Shown here: piece by piece, positions 10,022-19,243 of the stretch
Layout of the letters: the number at the start of each line of letters is the position of its first letter
Numbering within the stretch: position 1 is the first letter of the stretch
Assembly: GCF_000186345.1 (NCBI RefSeq)
Contig: NC_014962.1
Location: forward strand, 1,116,001-1,180,000
DNA length: 64,000 nucleotides
Direction of reading: 5' to 3'
From: Isosphaera pallida ATCC 43644
GTDB taxonomy: Bacteria > Planctomycetota > Planctomycetia > Isosphaerales > Isosphaeraceae
Translations under genes and position numbers: made by a program
The notes under the pieces: generated by a model
Databases searched by the model: none
Told to the model about the DNA's origin: nothing
The model's input: the letters and a program-made list of their open reading frames with translations, nothing else

Positions 10022-10181
10022 CGTGGGCGCTCCCGGAGAGGAAGGAGAAGAGGGCGAGTTGGCGGCAATGAAATAGGGACGGGCAGGGTGGACAAGTCGT
10101 CCGACGCAACCGTTCCCTCCGGCAAAAGGGGAACGCGCCCGACCCTTGCGATTGTCCCCGGCGGTGGTGGGGAATCGACAC

Positions 10182-11591
10182 TCAGTCCGCTTGATAATAC
10201 CGGATATCCTGGCCAGAGATCACCCGGTCCACCGCTTCCTGAACCATTCTCAGAAACTCGACAACCTCGGTTTCGACCCCTCCACGCCAGTGGTCGGCGT
10301 CGGTGAGCAGGATTTGGCCCTCGAACGCGAGGCGATGAAGGGCAAAGGCGAGGCGGCGTTCGAGAACGGTTTGCCCGGCCAAGGCGTGTTCTAGATCGCG
10401 AAGGGCGTCGAGCAGGTCGCGGGCCGCCTGGGGCGGGATCATGTCCCCGCGCCGCAGCGCCGGGAGCAAGGCCAGAGGGTCGCGCGCTCCGGGGCCCGCG
10501 TGACGCAATACCAGCTCGATCGCGCGGAGCGTGCCCCGGTCGAACGGTGGGTCGGAGGTGTTCGAGAGGTGACCGGTTAGAGGGGAACCAGGGTTGGCGG
10601 ACCGTTCCAGCTCGTCGCCGGGGGGCGTCATGGGAGCCTCGTCAAACTCGATCGGCGGAGGGGAGGGGGAGGTCGATTCCGACGCAAGATCGTCGGCCGG
10701 ATCGCCGTCGTCTGAATCCTCGGGTGTCAGGATGACCCGGATGGACAAGTTGGAGCCGGCTCGCTCGGGGTGGGGATCCCGTGCCCAGGTCGAGCCGGTC
10801 GGCACGGTCTGGTTTTCCTCGATTTCGCCTGGTTCATCCTCGCCAGGAAGTCGCCAGGTGATCGGAGGTGGATCGGAACGTCGCACCGAGGGAGGCGTTG
10901 GCGGAGCCTGAGGCACGTGAATCAGCGGCGGCGAGCCGATCCAGGCCGGGGGCGCGATCGGCTCGGCCGCCTCAGGTGGCAACGGGGAGGAGTTCGGTAC
11001 GTCGCCCGAATCAGGATGCTCTGGCTCGTCGTCGAGTGAGGTGGCTGCGGTCTCCCGATCGGCTTCGAGTCGCGGCGTCTCGGTGGTTCCCTTGTCGGCG
11101 GGATCGGCGGGAGCTGGCATCGACTCGAAACATTTGATCGCGCCAGGTTGATCCCAAATCGGCAGGGAAGCCGCGGGTGGGGCCAATTGTTCGGAAAACG
11201 CCCTCGCAGCGAGCTCATGTTCGCCATCACCACCAGCACCATGAGACACGTGAGCCTCAGCCGAGGGCGGGATGGGATCGTCGTTGTCCCTCGCCGTCAG
11301 CGCCTCGACGACCAAGCGTTCGCACAAAGCAGCGATCGTGAGGTGAGATTGCTCGGCCAATCGCCGGGCGGTTTCGTAAACCGCGCTGGGCAGCGCCAGG
11401 GTGACCAAGCGGTTTTCGCCGGCCTCGGCTGACCCCGCGCTCGTGGATCCCCCCGGCGGGTTGAGGGAACCCAGCCCACCCGAAGCCGATCGAGAGCGGA
11501 ACGAGCGAGTCCGCGGATCCACGGGGTCGATTCTCCGTTCGAGACGTTCGCCTTGACTTGATGGCGATCTTGCGTGTTCGTTCCGTTGCAT
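10182..11591 (-). CDS. acidic low-complexity protein with conserved ends, function unknown
   Basis: A 469-aa protein not recognised as a known family. Residues about 55-90 (RLVTLALPSAVYETARRLAE, then SHLTIAALCERLVVEALT) look like a short helical, possibly ribbon-helix-helix-like segment. About 230 acidic Pro/Ser/Glu-rich residues follow and are probably disordered. The last 120 residues form a compact helical domain ending RVISGQDIRYYQAD. It has no signal peptide or membrane segment, so it is probably cytoplasmic. ATG 11591 is chosen, and an in-frame TTG at 11627 would add 12 residues. Neither has a clear ribosome site. It is divergent to the PEP-CTERM gene. Confidence 0.6.
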   Translation of the reverse strand: MQRNEHARSPSSQGERLERRIDPVDPRTRSFRSRSASGGLGSLNPPGGSTSAGSAEAGENRLVTLALPSAVYETARRLAEQSHLTIAALCERLVVEALTARDNDDPIPPSAEAHVSHGAGGDGEHELAARAFSEQLAPPAASLPIWDQPGAIKCFESMPAPADPADKGTTETPRLEADRETAATSLDDEPEHPDSGDVPNSSPLPPEAAEPIAPPAWIGSPPLIHVPQAPPTPPSVRRSDPPPITWRLPGEDEPGEIEENQTVPTGSTWARDPHPERAGSNLSIRVILTPEDSDDGDPADDLASESTSPSPPPIEFDEAPMTPPGDELERSANPGSPLTGHLSNTSDPPFDRGTLRAIELVLRHAGPGARDPLALLPALRRGDMIPPQAARDLLDALRDLEHALAGQTVLERRLAFALHRLAFEGQILLTDADHWRGGVETEVVEFLRMVQEAVDRVISGQDIRYYQAD

Positions 11592-11735
11592 TTCGTTCGT
11601 TGGTGGAGAAATCCAATCCAACCGCAACGATTTTCTTTTCCCTGCAGAATGTTGAGTCTATTTCCGAAACAACGCGGTGGCGAGAGATTCTTTTCCTGCC
11701 CTCCTCCAATTTTTCGGGCTCGTTCCCGTTTTCGC

Positions 11736-11765
11736 TTGACATCCTCGACTGTCCCGGCGCAGAAT
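11736..11765 (+). promoter_or_regulatory. candidate promoter of the PEP-CTERM gene
   Basis: TTGACA at 11736-11741 is followed after 18 bases by CAGAAT at 11760-11765, about 210 bases before the start codon. The 5' leader begins with an inverted repeat, GACAGG (11785-11790) and CCTGTC (11796-11801), with a five-base loop. The remaining leader to 11973 shows no gene. Confidence 0.45.
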
Positions 11766-11973
11766 CACTTGCGTAGGTTCTTCTGACAGGTTCCTCCTGT
11801 CGAACCAACGTTGGACTTGGATGTTCCCCCGGTCCAGTCTCAACGTGGCACGCGAGGCGATGTCCTCACCAAACCATCCCAATTGATTGGGTTGAGAGAC
11901 CATCCAGACCCCCCGATGGATCGGACTCCTCCCGGCTACCCTCCACGGATCCTTCCTGCGGAGTACTCTATCC

Positions 11974-12699
11974 ATGATCCAACGACTTTTTGTTGTCTTC
12001 TCAGCCGTGGCTGTGATGCTTTGCAGCTCATCGGTTGCTTGGGCCGCTCCGATTCCCATTACCAACCCGAGCTTCGAGTCTCCAGTTGTTGGAACGGACG
12101 GTAACTTTGGTGGGGTTCCAACTGGCTGGGCAGCGGGCCCTGGAACTCAGCGAGTTTACGACTTCTTTGCTGCTGACTTCTCCTCCGGCGTATTTGGGAA
12201 TCAAGTGCTTGCTCTCGGGAATACACCCAACCCATCAAGCATCCTCTCACAAAACACAAGCGTTACAGTGGCGCCTGGCATTGGCTATCAGATGACGGTC
12301 TATGTCGGCCGTATTGCGGGACAAGCGCCCTACGTTGGTGGCCAGTTGGATCTCGAAATCCTAGGTGGTTCGGCGACCATGGGGACTGCCCAAACTGTGA
12401 CGCACACCTTCCTCAACAGCTTGACTCCTGGACAACTCGTTCCCATCACATTCACAAGAGGTTTTCTCCCGACAACTGACCCACTGATCGGGACGTCCGT
12501 TGGGATTCGATTTACTTCGACGCTTGTCCAGAGTGTTACTACAGATCCCTTCTCAATTCAATATGGTATTGTCTACCTGGACAACGTAGCTCTCGACACG
12601 ATCCTCCCCGAACCTGGCACTTGGGCGCTGATGGCCGTGGCGAGCGTGTTCGGTACTGGCTACCTGGTCAAGCGTCGTCGCAGGTCGTTGGCCGCCTGA
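11974..12699 (+). CDS. PEP-CTERM surface protein
   Basis: A 241-aa exported protein. The N-terminus is a classical signal peptide (MIQRLFVVFSAVAVMLCSSS, cleaved near AWA-AP). The mature part begins NPSFESP and resembles beta-sandwich domains of PEP-CTERM proteins. The C-terminus is a complete sorting signal: LPEPGTW, a hydrophobic helix, then KRRRRS. Such proteins are processed by exosortase/EpsH and displayed at the surface or in exopolysaccharide. No exosortase is in the window. ATG is preceded by CGGAG. It is monocistronic, with its own candidate promoter and a strong terminator. By eye its codon use is less GC-biased than its neighbours. Confidence 0.88.
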   Translation: MIQRLFVVFSAVAVMLCSSSVAWAAPIPITNPSFESPVVGTDGNFGGVPTGWAAGPGTQRVYDFFAADFSSGVFGNQVLALGNTPNPSSILSQNTSVTVAPGIGYQMTVYVGRIAGQAPYVGGQLDLEILGGSATMGTAQTVTHTFLNSLTPGQLVPITFTRGFLPTTDPLIGTSVGIRFTSTLVQSVTTDPFSIQYGIVYLDNVALDTILPEPGTWALMAVASVFGTGYLVKRRRRSLAA

Positions 12700-12780
12700 G
12701 GAAGCTGTGAGTCACGCCGGTTGGTCTCCGATAAGCTGATCGCATTCGAGGACCGGGGATTTCATGGACGAATCAATTTA

Positions 12781-12816
12781 CCCCCTCGTCATTGCCTTAT
12801 AGGCATGACGAGGGGG
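12781..12816 (+). terminator. strong hairpin terminator after the PEP-CTERM gene
   Basis: CCCCCTCGTCAT (12781-12792) pairs with ATGACGAGGGGG (12805-12816), and inner bases extend the stem with one bulge. TTGTTCGTT follows on the plus strand. It lies between convergent genes, so it may stop transcription from both sides. Confidence 0.75.
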
Positions 12817-12886
12817 TTGTTCGTTGATCGGGGACGGCTGTTTTTGCTCACTTTTCAGGGACGAGCGCAAGTCGAGACGTGACTTG

Positions 12887-14617
12887 TCATGTGATGAACG
12901 CCGATTGATACCGGGCGACGATCGCCCGCGCGGTGCGGAGTCCATCAACGGCGGCGGAGACAATGCCGCCGGCGTAACCGGCTCCTTCGCCGCAGGGATA
13001 GAGTCCAGCGATGGTGGGAGACTCGCGGAGGTCGTCGTCGCGGGGAATGCGTACCGGGGAACTGCCGCGGGCTTCGGGACCAACAAGGGTGGCGTCGGGC
13101 AGGAACCAGCCGCGAAGGTGGCGGTCCATGATCGGTAACCCGTGTTGAAGCGCCTCCAGCACCGAGGGGGGCAGGAAGTCGGCGAGCGAAGCGTTGAAAA
13201 CGCCGCGGGGATAGCTGGACGCGGGAGGCGCGGCGGCGGCGGGGCGAACCCGACCAGCGAGGAAGTCGTGAGCAGTTTGAATGGGAGCGCGATAACTGCC
13301 ACGTCCCAGTTGGTAGGCGAGGCGTTCGGCGACCCGTTGGAACTCGACTCCGGCCAGCGGGTGAACCCGACCGTCGGCATGGGGCTGGAACCCTGCGCCG
13401 TAACGCTCGGCCCAAGCGAGGTCGGACGCCTCAATGGTGATCACTAGGCCGCTGTTGGCGTAGGGCGAGTCGTGGTCGCTCTCGCTCATGCCATTCGTGC
13501 AAAAGTGGCCGGCCTCGCTCACGCTGGGCATCACATAACCGCCGGCGCACATACAAAAGGTGAACAAGTCGCGCGCGCCCTTGGCCCGCAGCGCGTAATC
13601 GGCCGCGGTGAGATGGTCGTGGTGCTCGACTCCGTAACGGGCGCGGTTGATCTGGTTCTGAGGCTGTTCGATGCGGACGCCGAATTGGAACGGTTTGAAC
13701 TCCATCGGCACGCCGCGGTCGTAAAGCATGGCGTAGGTGTCGCGGGCGGAGTGGCCGATGGCCAGAATCACCAGGTCGGTTTCGATTCGTCCGGCGGAGG
13801 TGGCCAGGGCGCGGATGCGGCCGTCGGCGAGTTCGATATCCTCGACCCGACATCCGAACTGGACGTCGCCGCCGAGGGTTTCGACGAGTTTGCGTAACGT
13901 GCGGACCACCAGCGGCAGGCGGTTGGAGCCGAGGTGGGGGCGTTGTTCGTAAACGATCGAGGGTTTAGCGTGGCATTCGACCAGCAATTCCAGCACCCGT
14001 TGGGTGTCGGGTCCGGTGTTGCGGCAGGTGAGTTTGCCGTCGGAAAAGGTGCCCGCGCCGCCTTCGCCGAAGAGGTAGTTGCTCTCCTCGTCGTGGTCGC
14101 CGCCGGAGTCGAAGCGTCGCACGTCGGCGACCCGTTCCTTGACCGGCTTGCCGCGCTCCAGCACGAGGGGGCGGAAGCCGTCGCGGGCTAAAAAGTAAGC
14201 GGCGGTCAAGCCGGCGGGACCGGCCCCAACGATGACCGGGCGACGCGCCAACGGAGCGCGGCCACGGTGGTCGGTTGGGTCGGGCCATTGAAACCTCTCA
14301 GCGCGATGGGGTTCGACACCGGGTCTGCGGGTCAAGCGCTCCAGCAAAGGGGAGTTGGCACCGATGGCGGGGAGTTCGACCTCGGTGGTGTAAAGATACT
14401 TCAGATCGTCGTGATGGCGCGCGTCGAGGCTCTTGCGGAGGATGCGCAGCCGTCCCAGATCGTGTGGGGGAAGTCCCAGACGTTCGGCAACCCGCGCGGC
14501 GAGGAGTTCCTCGGGTTCGCCAACCCGGAGCTTGAGGTTGTGAACCTTGAGAAGAACGGGAGGCGGCGAACCCGTGGGTGGCGTGGAGGAGGTGGTAGCC
14601 GTGGCGGTGGCGGACAT
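12887..14617 (-). CDS. FAD-dependent dehydrogenase (COG2509-like)
   Basis: A 576-aa flavoprotein. An N-terminal domain of about 100 residues (LLKVHNLKLRVGEPEELLAA through LTRRPGVEPHR) precedes a Rossmann FAD-binding motif, VIVGAGPAGLTAAYFLARDG. Further FAD/NAD(P) motifs are GEGGAGTFSDGKLTCR, VILAIGHSARDTY and, near the end, GLYPCGEGAGYAGGIVSAAVDG. This is the layout of COG2509 proteins, widespread predicted dehydrogenases whose substrate is not established. It is probably cytoplasmic. The first 20 residues are a Thr/Pro-rich low-complexity leader. The nearest same-strand upstream gene is 99 bases away. Confidence 0.85.
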   Translation of the reverse strand: MSATATATTSSTPPTGSPPPVLLKVHNLKLRVGEPEELLAARVAERLGLPPHDLGRLRILRKSLDARHHDDLKYLYTTEVELPAIGANSPLLERLTRRPGVEPHRAERFQWPDPTDHRGRAPLARRPVIVGAGPAGLTAAYFLARDGFRPLVLERGKPVKERVADVRRFDSGGDHDEESNYLFGEGGAGTFSDGKLTCRNTGPDTQRVLELLVECHAKPSIVYEQRPHLGSNRLPLVVRTLRKLVETLGGDVQFGCRVEDIELADGRIRALATSAGRIETDLVILAIGHSARDTYAMLYDRGVPMEFKPFQFGVRIEQPQNQINRARYGVEHHDHLTAADYALRAKGARDLFTFCMCAGGYVMPSVSEAGHFCTNGMSESDHDSPYANSGLVITIEASDLAWAERYGAGFQPHADGRVHPLAGVEFQRVAERLAYQLGRGSYRAPIQTAHDFLAGRVRPAAAAPPASSYPRGVFNASLADFLPPSVLEALQHGLPIMDRHLRGWFLPDATLVGPEARGSSPVRIPRDDDLRESPTIAGLYPCGEGAGYAGGIVSAAVDGLRTARAIVARYQSAFIT

Positions 14618-14716
14618 TGTGGAAGCAGTTCGGTTGGTTGAAACGGGGAAGGTGAGCGTGGGGAGGAATCCAGGGAGTGAAGCGGCCCACCCAGGGATGA
14701 TTCATCTTATGTTATG

Positions 14717-16483
14717 CTAGAGCTTCGGCCGAGTGGCGTCGGCGGGAGCGATGCCAGCCAGGTCGGAGGCGGACAAACTGGTGGAGGGCGGGACTTCGGG
14801 GCCGAAGCAAACCAGGGTCATATCGTCAAAGGGGAGTTGGCCGCTCATGAACTCACGGACATCCTGAAGCAGCCCCACCCCCACGTCGCGGGCGTTGCCG
14901 CCGAGTTCGCCGACGCGGCGGACGAGTCGGCGGTTTTTGTGGCTGTCGTAGGCTTCGTCCTGAAGGTTGCGAGCATCGGTAATGCCGTCGGAGTAGAGGA
15001 TCACAACGTCGCCGGGTTCCAGGACCGTCTCAAGGACGTAGTATTCGGCCTCCTCGTCCACACCGATGGGAAGTCCGCGGAGGTGGCCGCCTAGTTCCTC
15101 CACCCGGCCGTCGTAACGGCGGACCAAAAGCGGGAAGTGGCCGGCGGAGGAAAATTTGAGGGTGCGTTCCTTCAGGTGGTAAAGGCAGACCGACAAGGTG
15201 ATGAACTTGCCTTCGATGCCAGCCTGGCAAAAGCTGCGGTTGAGTTCGCCCAGAGCCCGGGCAGGGTCGCGCTGGGTGGAGATCAGGAAGCGATTCTCAC
15301 CTGAGTATTTGGCCATCACCATTGCGGCAGCGATTCCTTTGCCGGCCACGTCGCCCAACGCCACGGCAATGACATCCTGATCCAGCTGGATGAAGTCGTA
15401 GAAGTCGCCGCCGATCCGGTAGTTGGCCTGGTAGAAGGAATAGAACCGATGACCCGGAAGGTCGGGGGTTTTGGTGGGCAGGAACAGCCGTTGCACATCG
15501 GCGGCGGCGTTGAGTTGACTGGTCAACACCTCGTTTTGGATCTGACGCGCTGAGAGGTTCGCAGTTTCGATGGTGATCGCCGCCTGCGAGGCCACCGCGG
15601 CCAGCACTTCCAGGTCTTCAGGTCGGAAGGGGTCGCGGCTGGTGGTGTCCACCTGGATGATGCCTAACACCTCGCCTGAGGGAGTGATGAGCGGGACGCA
15701 CATGATCGACCGCAATTTCAATTCGACCATACTCTCGGACGTAGGCAGGTTGCGGTCGGCGTCGCTTAGGAGGACCGCTTTACGGTTGGCGATCACGTCG
15801 TTGACCACGTTGCGGCTAAGCCGCATCGGCGGCTCCTCCGCGGTGGTAGAACTCAGGCTGTTAGAGAGGGACCGTCCTGGGGGTTGGCGATACTTGAAGG
15901 CTTTGCGAACCAGGCGTTCCCTCTTGGGGTCGTCGGGGTCGATCAGCACAAGAAACCCACGTTCGGCCTGGGGGAAAATCTTTAATAACGAATCGACTAC
16001 CTTCGGCGCGACCACGTCGATCTTCAATTCGCTGGACAGGTTGCGGGTGATTTCCAGAACGGCCTTGAGTTTGGTTTCTGGGTGGACGATGGAACAGACC
16101 GCCCCGCCGTGCTGGGTGGCGTCGAGGCTTTGGAGTTGGTTGTCGGCTTCGGTGTCGATCAAGACAACGGCCGATTGGGTGTTGAGCGGGGGCCGTTCGT
16201 AGAAGATCAATTCGACGTCGCAGACACCGATGCGGTCGCCGTCTTTGAGCGGGCAATCGATTCCAGGCTCGATCTCTTGGCGGTTGAGCAGGGTTTTGTT
16301 GCGCGAGTGCAGGTCGTGGAGGAAATAGCGGTCATGCACGCGCCGCACTTGGAAGTGGGACCGACTGACGCCGTTGGCTGTCAGGTGCAAATCGCTTTCG
16401 GGGTTGCGTCCCACGACGTGAATCGGTTCGCGGATGGGGTAGTACACGCCTTCGGGATCGCCGACCCGCCTCAAGACCGCCAT
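14717..16483 (-). CDS. FHA-GAF-SpoIIE (PP2C) signalling phosphatase
   Basis: A 588-aa cytoplasmic signalling protein with three domains. An FHA phosphothreonine-binding domain (about 20-95: VVGRNPESDLHL, NGVSRSHFQV, HSRNKTLLN) is followed by GAF (about 140-320) and a SpoIIE/PP2C phosphatase (about 350-565). Phosphatase motifs include GGDFYDFI, ALGDVAGKGIAAAMVMA, FSSAGHFPLLVRR and VILYSDGITDARN. Such proteins typically dephosphorylate anti-anti-sigma factors, so a link to RsbW-type ATPases such as the one at 1338 is plausible but not shown. The frame stays open to 16912, but ATG 16483, with AGGGG upstream, opens directly on the FHA domain. Confidence 0.9.
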   Translation of the reverse strand: MAVLRRVGDPEGVYYPIREPIHVVGRNPESDLHLTANGVSRSHFQVRRVHDRYFLHDLHSRNKTLLNRQEIEPGIDCPLKDGDRIGVCDVELIFYERPPLNTQSAVVLIDTEADNQLQSLDATQHGGAVCSIVHPETKLKAVLEITRNLSSELKIDVVAPKVVDSLLKIFPQAERGFLVLIDPDDPKRERLVRKAFKYRQPPGRSLSNSLSSTTAEEPPMRLSRNVVNDVIANRKAVLLSDADRNLPTSESMVELKLRSIMCVPLITPSGEVLGIIQVDTTSRDPFRPEDLEVLAAVASQAAITIETANLSARQIQNEVLTSQLNAAADVQRLFLPTKTPDLPGHRFYSFYQANYRIGGDFYDFIQLDQDVIAVALGDVAGKGIAAAMVMAKYSGENRFLISTQRDPARALGELNRSFCQAGIEGKFITLSVCLYHLKERTLKFSSAGHFPLLVRRYDGRVEELGGHLRGLPIGVDEEAEYYVLETVLEPGDVVILYSDGITDARNLQDEAYDSHKNRRLVRRVGELGGNARDVGVGLLQDVREFMSGQLPFDDMTLVCFGPEVPPSTSLSASDLAGIAPADATRPKL

Positions 16484-16945
16484 GACGAGCACCCCTGTGA
16501 ATCGCACGATCGTTGCGCTGCCTGATTCCCAACCCTTCCCGAGCGGGCCGCATGGTCCAATCCGCTGAGCGTCGCGTCGGTTCGCGTTGAGAGACGCTCG
16601 CCACGAAACAAGATTCGGCGATCCAGGCGACCCGCCACGATGATCGCCTTGAGAACCGTCTTCTTCAAGAGTCCTTCGTTGTACGTCATCCGATCTTTTC
16701 TGGGTTTGGTTTGAACGCTCACGTTGATTCGAGCGACACACCGCGCCCTTGGCAACCCAGGTTGGTCTGGCCAGATTTAACGAAAGGTCAAGGGACAGCA
16801 AATTCAAGGTGGCGATCTTGGCGTCGAGCCGGATGGAAACAGTCATGAATGGACCGTTTCCTGGAAGCGCGGCGAGCCGCTGGAAAATGGGAGGTGAGCC
16901 AGGGAAAGCCAACGGGAGAACGGACGAACCTCTTTGATTGGGATA
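16484..16945. other. gene-free interval
   Basis: The region upstream of the phosphatase gene holds no ORF with a recognisable product and no clear hairpin. It probably carries the promoter of the phosphatase gene, but I cannot pick one with confidence. Confidence 0.5.
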
Positions 16946-17629
16946 TCAGCCCCGAGGGGATGATCCCACGAAGGCCGTCTCGGGAATTGGAAACAGACTT
17001 CGGAGCTCGGTTTGAAGGCGGAGCAATTGGCCCCGGGTGACAGGGTCGGCGGAGGTCTCGGCGCGATGGGCGATTTCCAGAGCGAGGCGGGCCAGGGTCA
17101 GGTCGGTGAGGGTGGCGTTGACGGTGGCGAGGCGTTCCAGGCTTTCCCCGGCGCGACGGGCGTGGACTGCTTCGGCGGCCAGGGCGAGTTGAGCCAGGTG
17201 ATGGATTCGAGGATCGCGGGAGCGGCTCCAGCCTCGCTCCAGATCGCGCGCGAGGCTTCGATTGGACTCGGCGTCTCCCACCGCGAGCCAGAACGTGACC
17301 ACCTGGGCGTAGGCTCGAATGACCCAATCTTGGTTGGATTCCGTGGGGGGGCCGCTGTCGTTGGCGTTAGGTTGGGTCGCGCCGAAGTATCCCGCCACGG
17401 CCAACCAAGCGGCTGGATCATTGGGACGGTTCCACAGGGCCAAGCGAATGGTTTTGAGCGTCACGGGACGCCCTAGTGACAACTGAGTGGCGAGGAAAAC
17501 CTCTCCCATCCCTCCCCGACCCAGTCGCGCTTCGATTCGGTAATCGCCTTGGATCGTTCCAATCAGGTCCAGACCTAACCCTAATTCCCGAGTGGGGTCT
17601 GAGGAAGGCGAGGGACACGACGCACTCAT
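16946..17629 (-). pseudogene. Pkn-type kinase lacking its catalytic core (internal deletion or novel fusion)
   Basis: A 227-aa ORF. Residues about 28-60 are the start of a Hanks-type Ser/Thr kinase: the glycine-rich loop LGRGGMGEVFLATQ and the beta-3 strand VTLKTIR with its ATP-binding lysine. Right after LALW the kinase stops. There is no C-helix Glu, HRD or DFG motif. The remaining 165 residues are Ala/Leu-rich helices resembling the C-terminal TPR-like tails of planctomycete kinases (WLAVAGYFGATQ, AEAVHARRAGESLERLATV). The simplest reading is an in-frame deletion of the catalytic core from a larger kinase, but the frame is intact and the gene may be expressed as a small fusion. It could not act as a kinase. 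Confidence 0.7.
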
Positions 17630-17841
17630 CGCCTGAGAGGCTCTCTTCTCGGCCGATCAGCTGAACTCTACCATGACCCAATTGCGCCTTGACTCCTCTC
17701 CGCCCAACTTCAACCTGATCTGTTGCTTAAGGGACGGATGAGGGTAGCTTGGGGGGAGATACGAGGCGTGGTTGGCCGATCCAATCACCCAATCGCCCTT
17801 TTCGGTTTGGTGATGCGATTCCGATCCAACGCCCAGTTGGT

Positions 17842-18123
17842 TCAAGGTTGGAGGGGGCGGACTTCGATTTCGTTACGCAACCGCGCCACCGGGGCGGCTT
17901 TGAGCACCGCCTCCTGAGCCAATTGTTTGGCGTGGTAACTGCGGGACAATCCTCTGATGATTACGCTGGAGTCCTCATCGAGCTCCACGCTGAGGTCGCG
18001 GATTTGACCCCGAACCTTCTGATCCACCACGACCCGCAACTCATCGGTCGAGGGGTGTTCGTCGAGCCATCCACTGTCATCGTCCGAGACCGACAGTCCC
18101 GCAGATTTGGGGGTGTTGTTCAT
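17842..18123 (-). CDS. small BON-domain-like protein
   Basis: A 93-aa protein. After 25 acidic residues, ELRVVVDQKVRGQIRDLSV, EDSSVIIRGLSRSYHAKQLA and APVARLRNEIEV follow the BON pattern: amphipathic helix, strand, G-x-S/V turn, K-x-x-A helix, then N-x-I-x-V strand. No signal peptide is visible, so it is probably cytoplasmic rather than periplasmic. The role is unknown. It is isolated between the kinase remnant and a long gene-poor stretch. Confidence 0.65.
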   Translation of the reverse strand: MNNTPKSAGLSVSDDDSGWLDEHPSTDELRVVVDQKVRGQIRDLSVELDEDSSVIIRGLSRSYHAKQLAQEAVLKAAPVARLRNEIEVRPLQP

Positions 18124-18739
18124 CGCTCAGGACTCCCGATGGGATTCGGACCCATTGCGACTGAATGAAGCGGACGCCTCGTCCCTCCTTGGCGTCTCCG
18201 ATCACGTCCTCGTCTTCGGAAGACAATAGGTCAATCCAATCGGAGAGGCGACCGCACGGCGACTCGATCGGGCGATTTCGGCCGATCTCAACCAACCCAC
18301 ATGACATGGTGAATCACGTACACGCGAGGTGACCCTCAGACGAAGGCATCCCGCGAGGTTGATCCCTCAATCCATTTCGACCCAGTTCGCAATCGATAAG
18401 GCGGCCTTGAGGCGACCTCGAATCCGTCGGCGACCTTGGGCGAACCAATTCTAACGGGGGTCGAGCGAGCGCGTCAAACCTCTGGTTCCGATTCCTTGGA
18501 TTTCGATTTGTTGGTTTGTTTCGACATCTTCGGCCAGATTAGACGGGCTGAAAACCGAGGGAGTTGTTCCGCGTTTGGCTTGTGGGTAGAGGGGGGGGCT
18601 GGGAGGATGGAGTAGGGATTGCTGCCGAGTTGGGTGACGGGATAGTTTTGGCGGAGGACGAGGGGGAGGTTTGGGTTGCTCGGCTGTTTTTGAGATAAGA
18701 GATAAGACAAGACGAGGAGGCGGCGCGAGCCGGGAGGCG
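18124..18739. other. gene-poor interval
   Basis: About 600 bases separate the BON-like gene from the divergent MaoC gene. Small minus-strand ORFs at 18077-18307 (76 codons, overlapping the BON gene) and 18474-18710 (78 codons) show no recognisable domain and I do not call them. No convincing hairpin is seen. Confidence 0.4.
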
Positions 18740-19243
18740 ATGGGGCGTAAACGGATGGTGGCGACCCTGGGTTACGAGGAGTTGGAGCCGGGCGACGAGT
18801 GGGAGAGTCCCGGACGGACGATCACCGAGGCCGACGTGGTTCAATTCGCTGGGGTTTCGGGCGACTTCAACCCACTGCATTTGGATCACGACTTCGCGCG
18901 GGCGGGGGCGTTCGGTCGCCCGGTGGCGCATGGGTTGCTGGGCTTGGCAGTGGCCTCGGGCTTGGCGGCTCACGCTCCCAAAGTGGCGACCCAAGCGTTT
19001 CTGGCGATCGAATCCTGGCGGTTCGTCAAACCGATCCCCTTTGGACAGACGGTGCGTCTGCTCAACCGGGTTCAGGAGGTGCAACCCCAGGCGCGGGGGC
19101 GTCGCGCTCGGGTGGTTTGGTCGCGTCGTTTGGTCGGACCCGACGGCGAGCTGTTTCAGGAGGGAATGGTGGCGACTCTGGTCGCCTCTTGTGCCTCGTT
19201 GACGGCGAGCGGTTCCGAGGGGCGAGACTCGGACAAGAGTTGA
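18740..19243 (+). CDS. MaoC-like (hot-dog fold) dehydratase
   Basis: A 167-aa enzyme with the hydratase-2 signature VSGDFNPLHLDHDFARAG followed by GRPVAHGLLGLAVASGL. The Asp and His of D-x-N-P-x-H are the catalytic pair of (R)-specific enoyl-CoA hydratases. It probably acts on acyl-CoA substrates in the cytoplasm. The chosen ATG has GGGAGG only two bases upstream, and the next ATG at 18755 is an alternative that loses five residues. The last 88 bases overlap the convergent small gene at 19156. Both frames look coding, so the overlap appears real. Confidence 0.82.
   Translation: MGRKRMVATLGYEELEPGDEWESPGRTITEADVVQFAGVSGDFNPLHLDHDFARAGAFGRPVAHGLLGLAVASGLAAHAPKVATQAFLAIESWRFVKPIPFGQTVRLLNRVQEVQPQARGRRARVVWSRRLVGPDGELFQEGMVATLVASCASLTASGSEGRDSDKS

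Noticed and set aside
12778-13434. Minus-strand ORF of 218 codons
   Set aside because: It overlaps the FAD dehydrogenase gene in another frame, and its translation is Ser/Pro-rich with no motif.
18077-18307. 76-codon minus-strand ORF overlapping the BON-like gene
   Set aside because: No recognisable domain and no clear ribosome site; left uncalled, although a small real gene cannot be excluded.
18474-18710. 78-codon minus-strand ORF upstream of MaoC
   Set aside because: Low-complexity sequence with no domain; more likely chance.
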